In this document: positions 5,685 to 9,777 of the stretch, piece after piece
Layout of the letters: every line of letters begins with the position of its first letter
How positions within the stretch are numbered: the stretch's first letter is position 1
Assembly: GCA_026999335.1 (NCBI GenBank)
Contig: JALTPW010000629.1
Location: 1-9,777 of the forward strand
Direction: 5' to 3'
Origin: Chromatiales bacterium
GTDB taxonomy: Bacteria; Pseudomonadota; Gammaproteobacteria; SZUA-152
Length of the DNA stretch: 9,777 bases
Translations under genes and position numbers: made by a program
Notes under the pieces: model-generated
Seen by the model: the letters and a program-made list of their open reading frames with translations, nothing else
Databases searched by the model: none
Told to the model about the DNA's origin: nothing

Positions 5685-7781
5685 GTGACCCCAGCCCCCA
5701 CCACCCTTGCTGTCGCACCCCTGACTCAGCTCAAAGGTGCAGGCCCCGACATGGCCCAGCGTCTCGCCCGTCTTGGCCTGCATACGCTGCAGGATCTGCT
5801 TTTCCACCTCCCCCTGCGCTATCAGGATCGCACCCGTATCATGCCCATCGGCAGTCTGCGTTCCGGCAACGAGGTCTCTATCCGTGGAGAAGTACAGCTC
5901 ACCGACATCAAGTCCGGTCGTCGCCGCATGTTGTTATCGCGCATCGCCGATGGCAGCGGCGCCATCACCTTGCGTTTTTTTTACTTCAGCGCCGCACAGC
6001 GGGCCGGTCTCGCCCGCGGTTGCTGGGTACAATGTTTTGGCGAAGTCCGCGCCGGCCCCAGTGGTCTGGAGATGGTGCACCCGGAATACCGCCTCATCGA
6101 TGCCGATGCCGACGGCCCGCAGGAGGAAACCCTGACGCCCGTCTATCCCACCACCGAGGGGCTGCGTCAGCAGACCCTGCGCAAGCTCATCGACCAGTTG
6201 CTGGACGATCCTGCGCTGCTCACCGGCTGTCTGCCGGAATTGCTGCCCGCCGAACTGCCGGCACAGCGGCAGATGCCCACCCTGCATGAAGCGATACTTT
6301 ACGTACACCGGCCACCGGCTGATGCCTCCCTGCGTGAGCTGGAAGAAGGGATTCACCCCGCCCAGCAACGGCTAGCCTTCGAGGAATTGCTCGCCCATCA
6401 GCTCAGCCTGCGCCAGCTGCGTGAACGTCAGGATCGGCACGCCGCCCCACCGCTGCACGCCACACGCACACTGCAGCAGCCCTTTCTCGACAATCTCGGT
6501 TTCCGGCTCACGAACGCCCAGCAGCGTGTGCTGAATGAAATCAGCCACGACCTTGCCCGCCCCCGGCCCATGCAGCGCTTGGTGCAGGGCGATGTCGGCT
6601 GCGGCAAGACCGTGGTTGCTGCTCTCGCCACCTTGCAGGTGCTGGAGGCCGGCTTTCAGGTCGCCATCATGGCGCCCACCGAACTGCTGGCCGAACAACA
6701 CCGGCACACCTTTGCACAGTGGCTGGAGCCGCTGGATATAACGCCGTACTGGCTGTCCGGCAAGCGCAAGGGCAAGGTTCGCGAACAGGCCCTGGCCGCC
6801 ATCGGCGATGGCAGCGCGCGACTCACCGTCGGCACCCAGGCGCTGTTTCAGGCGGGCGTCGAATTCCACAATCTAGGGCTGGTGATCATCGACGAGCAAC
6901 ATCGCTTCGGCGTACACCAGCGCCTCGCCCTGCGCGAAAAAGGTGCCCGTGACGGCCGTTACCCGCACCAGCTGATCATGACCGCCACCCCCATCCCGCG
7001 CACCCTGGCGCAGACCGCCTATGCCGATCTCGACGTCTCGGTGATCGACGAACTGCCGCCGGGACGCAGCCCGGTCGACACCGTGGTCATCGCCGACGAC
7101 CGGCGCGATGCCGTGGTCACCCGCGTGCACGCCGCCTGCCGCGAGGGCCGTCAGGCCTACTGGGTCTGCACCCTGATCGAGGAATCCGAGACCCTGCAAT
7201 GCGAGACCGCGCAGGATACCGCCGAGATCCTACGCGCGGCCTTGCCCGACCTGCGCATCGGCCTTGTCCATGGCCGTCTGAAGACAGCAGAGAAAAAGGC
7301 CGTGATGGCCCATTTCAAGGCCGGTGACATCGACCTGCTGGTGGCCACCACCGTCATCGAGGTCGGTGTGGACGTGCCCAACGCCAGCCTGATGATCATC
7401 GAAAACGCCGAACGTCTCGGCCTCTCCCAGTTGCACCAACTGCGCGGCCGGGTGGGGCGTGGCAGTGCAAAGAGCAGCTGTGTGCTGCTCTACAAACCAC
7501 CGCTGTCGAAAACTGCGCGGCAGCGTCTCGCCACCCTGCGTGAAACCAATGACGGCTTCGAGGTGGCACGCAAGGATCTCGAACTACGCGGCCCCGGTGA
7601 ATTACTGGGCACCCGGCAGACCGGCCTGCTCGAACTGCGCATCGCCGACCTGCAACGTGACCAAGCCCTGATCCCCGCCGTCAGCCAATGCGCCGAACAC
7701 CTATTGCGCGAGCATCCGGGCCAGATCGCTGCGCTGATCCGCCGTTGGCTCGGCGACGGCCTGCGCTATGGCAATGTGTAG
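5685..7781 (+). CDS. recG: ATP-dependent DNA helicase RecG
   Basis: A 698-residue RecG from a GTG start, against 693 in E. coli. RecG is a cytosolic superfamily 2 translocase that remodels stalled forks, Holliday junctions and R-loops. Visible: an N-terminal wedge/OB region (about 60-140, including GRRRMLLSRIADGSGAITLR and HPEYR at 132-136), VYPTTEGLRQQTLRKL at 153-168, Walker A GDVGCGKT at 302-309, DEQH at 403-406, TAT at 433-435, motif VI QLRGRVGRG at 585-593, and the RecG-typical DLELRGPGELLGTRQTG at 631-647. Walker A has Cys where E. coli has Ser, a tolerated change. The GTG at 5685 lacks a Shine-Dalgarno; an in-frame TTG at 5652 is no better, and GTG gives the best fit to the family N-terminus (VAPLTQLKGAG). 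Gap to the upstream cytochrome is 89 bases. Identification is secure, start moderately so. Confidence 0.97.
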   Translation: MTPAPTTLAVAPLTQLKGAGPDMAQRLARLGLHTLQDLLFHLPLRYQDRTRIMPIGSLRSGNEVSIRGEVQLTDIKSGRRRMLLSRIADGSGAITLRFFYFSAAQRAGLARGCWVQCFGEVRAGPSGLEMVHPEYRLIDADADGPQEETLTPVYPTTEGLRQQTLRKLIDQLLDDPALLTGCLPELLPAELPAQRQMPTLHEAILYVHRPPADASLRELEEGIHPAQQRLAFEELLAHQLSLRQLRERQDRHAAPPLHATRTLQQPFLDNLGFRLTNAQQRVLNEISHDLARPRPMQRLVQGDVGCGKTVVAALATLQVLEAGFQVAIMAPTELLAEQHRHTFAQWLEPLDITPYWLSGKRKGKVREQALAAIGDGSARLTVGTQALFQAGVEFHNLGLVIIDEQHRFGVHQRLALREKGARDGRYPHQLIMTATPIPRTLAQTAYADLDVSVIDELPPGRSPVDTVVIADDRRDAVVTRVHAACREGRQAYWVCTLIEESETLQCETAQDTAEILRAALPDLRIGLVHGRLKTAEKKAVMAHFKAGDIDLLVATTVIEVGVDVPNASLMIIENAERLGLSQLHQLRGRVGRGSAKSSCVLLYKPPLSKTARQRLATLRETNDGFEVARKDLELRGPGELLGTRQTGLLELRIADLQRDQALIPAVSQCAEHLLREHPGQIAALIRRWLGDGLRYGNV

Positions 7782-7802
7782 CACGAATAACCAAGCGTTT
7801 AA

Positions 7803-7819
7803 CTTGACTATCAGTCAAG
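7803..7819. repeat. 7-bp inverted repeat CTTGACT-ATC-AGTCAAG
   Basis: The arms CTTGACT (7803-7809) and AGTCAAG (7813-7819) match perfectly around a 3-base centre. It begins 22 bases after the recG stop and has no T tract. It could be a 3' hairpin protecting the recG transcript or a binding site for a dimeric protein (TTGAC-N5-GTCAA). It is not the FNR consensus TTGAT-N4-ATCAA. Confidence 0.5.
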
Positions 7820-7881
7820 CAACGTCTAAAACTAACAGCACAACCTCCCACACCCCAGCCTGCTCCAACAAGTGGCTGTTG

Positions 7882-7911
7882 ACGGCCTTCCCCCCTAAGG
7901 CCGTTTTTTTT
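7882..7911 (+). terminator. Strong rho-independent terminator after recG
   Basis: ACGGCCTT (7882-7889), a 7-base C-rich loop, AAGGCCGT (7897-7904), then an unbroken run of eight T ending at 7911. The 8-bp stem is perfect and GC-rich in its middle. It ends transcription of the recG unit and isolates bioA as a separate transcription unit. Confidence 0.92.
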
Positions 7912-7940
7912 GCGCCGATTTTTTGGCTCATCTCACACAA

Positions 7941-7983
7941 CCGGCAGCAATGGTGTATCGTAGCAGAAATTTTCTGCCGGGAG
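7941..7983 (+). promoter_or_regulatory. bioA leader: competing hairpins at the ribosome binding site
   Basis: CCGGCAG (7941-7947) is the exact complement of CTGCCGG (7974-7980), whose last bases are part of the GGGAG ribosome binding site (7979-7983), 5 bases before the ATG at 7989. The same CTGC also belongs to a local palindrome GCAGAAATTTTCTGC (7963-7977). The two pairings exclude each other, and only the first covers the ribosome binding site. The geometry is seen; a regulatory role is inference. Confidence 0.4.
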
Positions 7984-7988
7984 TCTGC

Positions 7989-9338
7989 ATGACCAATCAG
8001 GACTGGATACGGCGCGATCTGTCGGTGCTATGGCACCCCTGTACGCAGATGAAGGATCACGAGCAACTGCCGCTGATCCCCATCCGCCGTGGCGAAGGGG
8101 TCTGGCTGGAAGACTTCAACGGCCAACGTTATCTGGATGCCATCAGTTCGTGGTGGGTCAATATCTTTGGTCACGCCAATCCACGCATCAACGCCCGCAT
8201 CACCACCCAACTAGGCGAACTGGAGCACACCCTATTGGCGGGTTTCAGCCATGCGCCGGCCATCGAGCTGGCCGAACGGTTGGTGGACATCACTCCCGCC
8301 GGACTGACCCGAGCCTTTTTCGCCGACAACGGTTCGGCGGCGGTGGAGGTGGCGTTGAAGATGAGCTTCCACTACTGGCGCAATCGCGGACAAACACAAA
8401 AAACCAAATTCATTTCTCTGACCAACAGCTACCATGGCGAGACCTTCGGCGCCCTGGCGGTGGGTGACGTGGCGCTCTACAAGGAGACCTATCAGCCGTT
8501 GCTGATGCCGGTGATCAGTGTGGCCTCACCCGACTGCTATGCACGCGAGGCGGGTGAAAGCTGCGCCGATTACTCGCGTCGCCAATTCGCGGAAATGGAG
8601 GCCACCCTGGCCCGTCATGCCGACGAGGCCTGCGCAGTGATCGTCGAGCCACTGGTACAGTGCGCCGGCAACATGCGTATGTACGACCCGGTCTACCTGC
8701 AATTGTTGCGCGAGGCCTGCGACCGTCACGGGGTGCATCTCATCGCCGACGAGATCGCTGTCGGCTTCGGTCGCACGGGTACCCTGTTCGCCTGTGAGCA
8801 GGCCGACATCCGCCCCGACTTCATGTGCCTGTCGAAGGGCCTCACCGGTGGTTATCTACCGCTGGCGGTGGTGATGACCACCGACGACATCTACGACGCC
8901 TTTTACGCGGATTACGGCACCCTGCGCGCCTTCCTGCACTCACACAGTTACACTGGCAACCCACTGGGCTGTGCGGCGGGGCTAGCCACACTGGATATCT
9001 TCGCCGAGGACGATGTGCTGGCTAACAACCGCCGATTGGCGCAAGTGATGGCGGATGCCACCGCCGACCTGGCCGACCACCCACACGTCGCCGAGGTGCG
9101 TCAGCGGGGCATGATCCTGGCCATCGAAATGGTGCGTGACAAGGCGACAAAAATGCCCTACGACTGGCGTGAGCGACGCGGCCTGCACGTCTATAAACAT
9201 GCCTTGAAAGAAGGAGTCCTGCTACGGCCGCTGGGCAACGTGATCTATTTCATGCCGCCCTACGTGATCACGGAAGAACAGATTTATCAGCTCGCGCGGG
9301 TAGCGCGGGAGGGCATCGACCTCGCCACCCGGGATTGA
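7989..9338 (+). CDS. bioA: Adenosylmethionine-8-amino-7-oxononanoate aminotransferase
   Basis: A 449-residue class III PLP aminotransferase that converts 8-amino-7-oxononanoate (KAPA) to 7,8-diaminononanoate, usually with S-adenosylmethionine as amino donor, in biotin synthesis; cytosolic homodimer. BioA hallmarks: WHPCTQMKDHE at 15-25, SSWWVNIFGHANP at 53-65, the PLP phosphate loop DNGSAAVE at 113-120, Y148 in SYHGETFGA, D254 in DEIAVGFGRTG, the PLP lysine K283 in LSKGLTGGYLPLA, SHSYTGNPLGCAA at 318-330 and R413 in LLRPLGNVIYFMPPY. The first Trp pair and the CTQM segment separate it from ornithine- and GABA-type relatives. The ATG at 7989 is chosen over an in-frame ATG at 7923 because of the GGGAG site and the family N-terminus. 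It stands alone, with no other bio gene in the window. Confidence 0.96.
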   Translation: MTNQDWIRRDLSVLWHPCTQMKDHEQLPLIPIRRGEGVWLEDFNGQRYLDAISSWWVNIFGHANPRINARITTQLGELEHTLLAGFSHAPAIELAERLVDITPAGLTRAFFADNGSAAVEVALKMSFHYWRNRGQTQKTKFISLTNSYHGETFGALAVGDVALYKETYQPLLMPVISVASPDCYAREAGESCADYSRRQFAEMEATLARHADEACAVIVEPLVQCAGNMRMYDPVYLQLLREACDRHGVHLIADEIAVGFGRTGTLFACEQADIRPDFMCLSKGLTGGYLPLAVVMTTDDIYDAFYADYGTLRAFLHSHSYTGNPLGCAAGLATLDIFAEDDVLANNRRLAQVMADATADLADHPHVAEVRQRGMILAIEMVRDKATKMPYDWRERRGLHVYKHALKEGVLLRPLGNVIYFMPPYVITEEQIYQLARVAREGIDLATRD

Positions 9339-9610
9339 TGACACGCTGCGGTTTGGGTCAGGCCCGGAATGGAAACGCAGAGAACTCAAAGGCGCAAAGA
9401 GCGCGGAGAAAACCAGCAAAAAAATTAAAGTCTGAATCCGCGACTTCAGGTTAAAACTCTCTGCGTCCTTTGCATTGCCAATACTAAAATCAAAATATCC
9501 ACTGCCATTCGCTTGCCGAGGATCGAAATTAACCTCTATTCCGCTTCGAGCAATAAAGCCAATGACTTGTAACCGTTAGAAATCAATACCAGGACTTAGA
9601 AACCGTCCCT
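9339..9610. other. Intergenic region between bioA and integron integrase
   Basis: These 272 bases contain the inverted dispersed repeat at 9373-9477 and otherwise AT-richer sequence (9478-9610) in which I see no gene with a start and ribosome binding site. No clear intrinsic terminator follows bioA or the integrase. No attI or attC site is recognised; attI would be expected on the other, 5' side of the integrase. Confidence 0.5.
9373..9477. repeat. Imperfect inverted repeat of the CGCAGAG/GCAAAG type
   Basis: The left arm (9373-9412) is purine-rich, built of AACGCAGAG, CAAAGGCGCAAAG and GCGGAGAAAA. The right arm (9455-9477) contains CTCTCTGCGTCCTTTGC, an imperfect reverse complement. A smaller dyad, AAGTC (9428-9432) with GACTT (9442-9446), lies between. 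Purine-rich CGCAGAG/CAAAGG sequences paired in this way occur as short dispersed intergenic repeats in many proteobacterial genomes; this comes from general familiarity, not a search. It may be a miniature element or a transcript-end hairpin. Confidence 0.6.
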
Positions 9611-9777
9611 CTATAAGTCCTCCAGCGGACTCACGACGCCTTCTCCCCCTTGCTTCAGCACATGGGTATAAATCATCGTTGTCTGCAAATCCCGATGTCC
9701 CAGCAACGACTGGATCGTGCGTATATCCGTACCCCGTTGCAGCAAATGGGTGGCGAAACTATGGCGAAATGTATGCG
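9611..9777 (-). CDS. intI: Integron integrase, C-terminal fragment cut by window edge
   Basis: The last 54 residues of a tyrosine recombinase, reading leftwards from the window edge to a TAG at 9611-9613. The fragment contains the HxxR box (HTFRHSFATHLL), the third catalytic histidine in LLGHRD and the nucleophilic tyrosine in TTMIYTHV (codon 9668-9670). The tail HVLKQGGEGVVSPLEDL matches the IntI-type ending (HVLK-x-GG-x-GV-x-SPLD) of integron integrases rather than XerC/XerD or phage integrases. IntI captures and shuffles gene cassettes at attI/attC sites. The IntI-specific extra helix lies upstream of this fragment and cannot be checked here. The 5' end, and so attI and any cassettes, would lie beyond 9777. 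Confidence 0.88.
   Translation of the reverse strand, partial: HTFRHSFATHLLQRGTDIRTIQSLLGHRDLQTTMIYTHVLKQGGEGVVSPLEDL

Larger units (their letters stand above)
7782..7988 (+). other. recG-bioA intergenic region
   Basis: These 207 bases hold a palindrome (7803-7819), an intrinsic terminator (7882-7911) and a structured bioA leader (7941-7983). No gene is seen. The bioA promoter should lie between the terminator and 7989, but I see no clear -35/-10 pair. Confidence 0.6.

Noticed and set aside
7923..7988. N-terminal extension of bioA from the ATG at 7923
   Set aside because: The extra 22 residues are not part of BioA and the ribosome binding site at 7979-7983 serves the later ATG.
1..9777. CRISPR array, tRNA or rRNA genes
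   Set aside because: The only tandem repeat is the in-frame coding repeat at the left end, whose units are contiguous without spacers. I saw no cloverleaf or rRNA-like sequence on reading the window.

Overview
The window looks like a chromosomal segment of a free-living, respiratory gammaproteobacterium of moderately high GC. The evidence is the rpoZ-spoT-ridA...recG order, which is a gammaproteobacterial theme (E. coli has gmk-rpoZ-spoT-trmH-recG), the close match of each product to the E. coli protein as I remember it, and several c-type cytochrome genes. I cannot name a genus. A sulfur- or metal-oxidising lifestyle would fit the cytochromes but is not shown by the sequence.

Layout, left to right. 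Positions 1-553 hold the 3' end of a gene for a tandem-repeat (probably beta-propeller-like) protein with a 51-52 residue period. After a 146-base gap, rpoZ (700-960), spoT (1026-3200) and ridA (3236-3625) run on the plus strand with short gaps, probably as one transcription unit. Converging on ridA is a small c-type cytochrome lipoprotein gene on the minus strand (3655-4053). A 314-base AT-rich intergenic region full of dyad symmetries separates it from a divergent gene for a four-helix membrane protein with one periplasmic c-type heme site (4368-5132). A small periplasmic class I cytochrome c (5284-5595) follows, with its own good sigma70-type promoter, then recG (5685-7781) and a strong intrinsic terminator (7882-7911). 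bioA (7989-9338) is a separate unit. After it, 272 bases contain an inverted copy pair of an AACGCAGAG/GCAAAG-type dispersed repeat. The right edge carries the C-terminal 54 codons of an integron integrase on the minus strand, whose attI and cassettes, if present, would lie beyond 9777.

How the parts relate. rpoZ supplies the RNA polymerase omega subunit, which in E. coli is part of a ppGpp binding site. spoT makes and hydrolyses ppGpp, so the first operon couples alarmone metabolism to its target, with ridA detoxifying reactive enamines. The three heme proteins between ridA and recG (outer-membrane-type lipoprotein, inner-membrane heme protein, soluble periplasmic carrier) could form an electron-transfer chain across the envelope. 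This is the least familiar part of the window and the best candidate for an undescribed system. recG and bioA are ordinary housekeeping genes. The integron integrase marks the right side as the likely edge of an accessory region.
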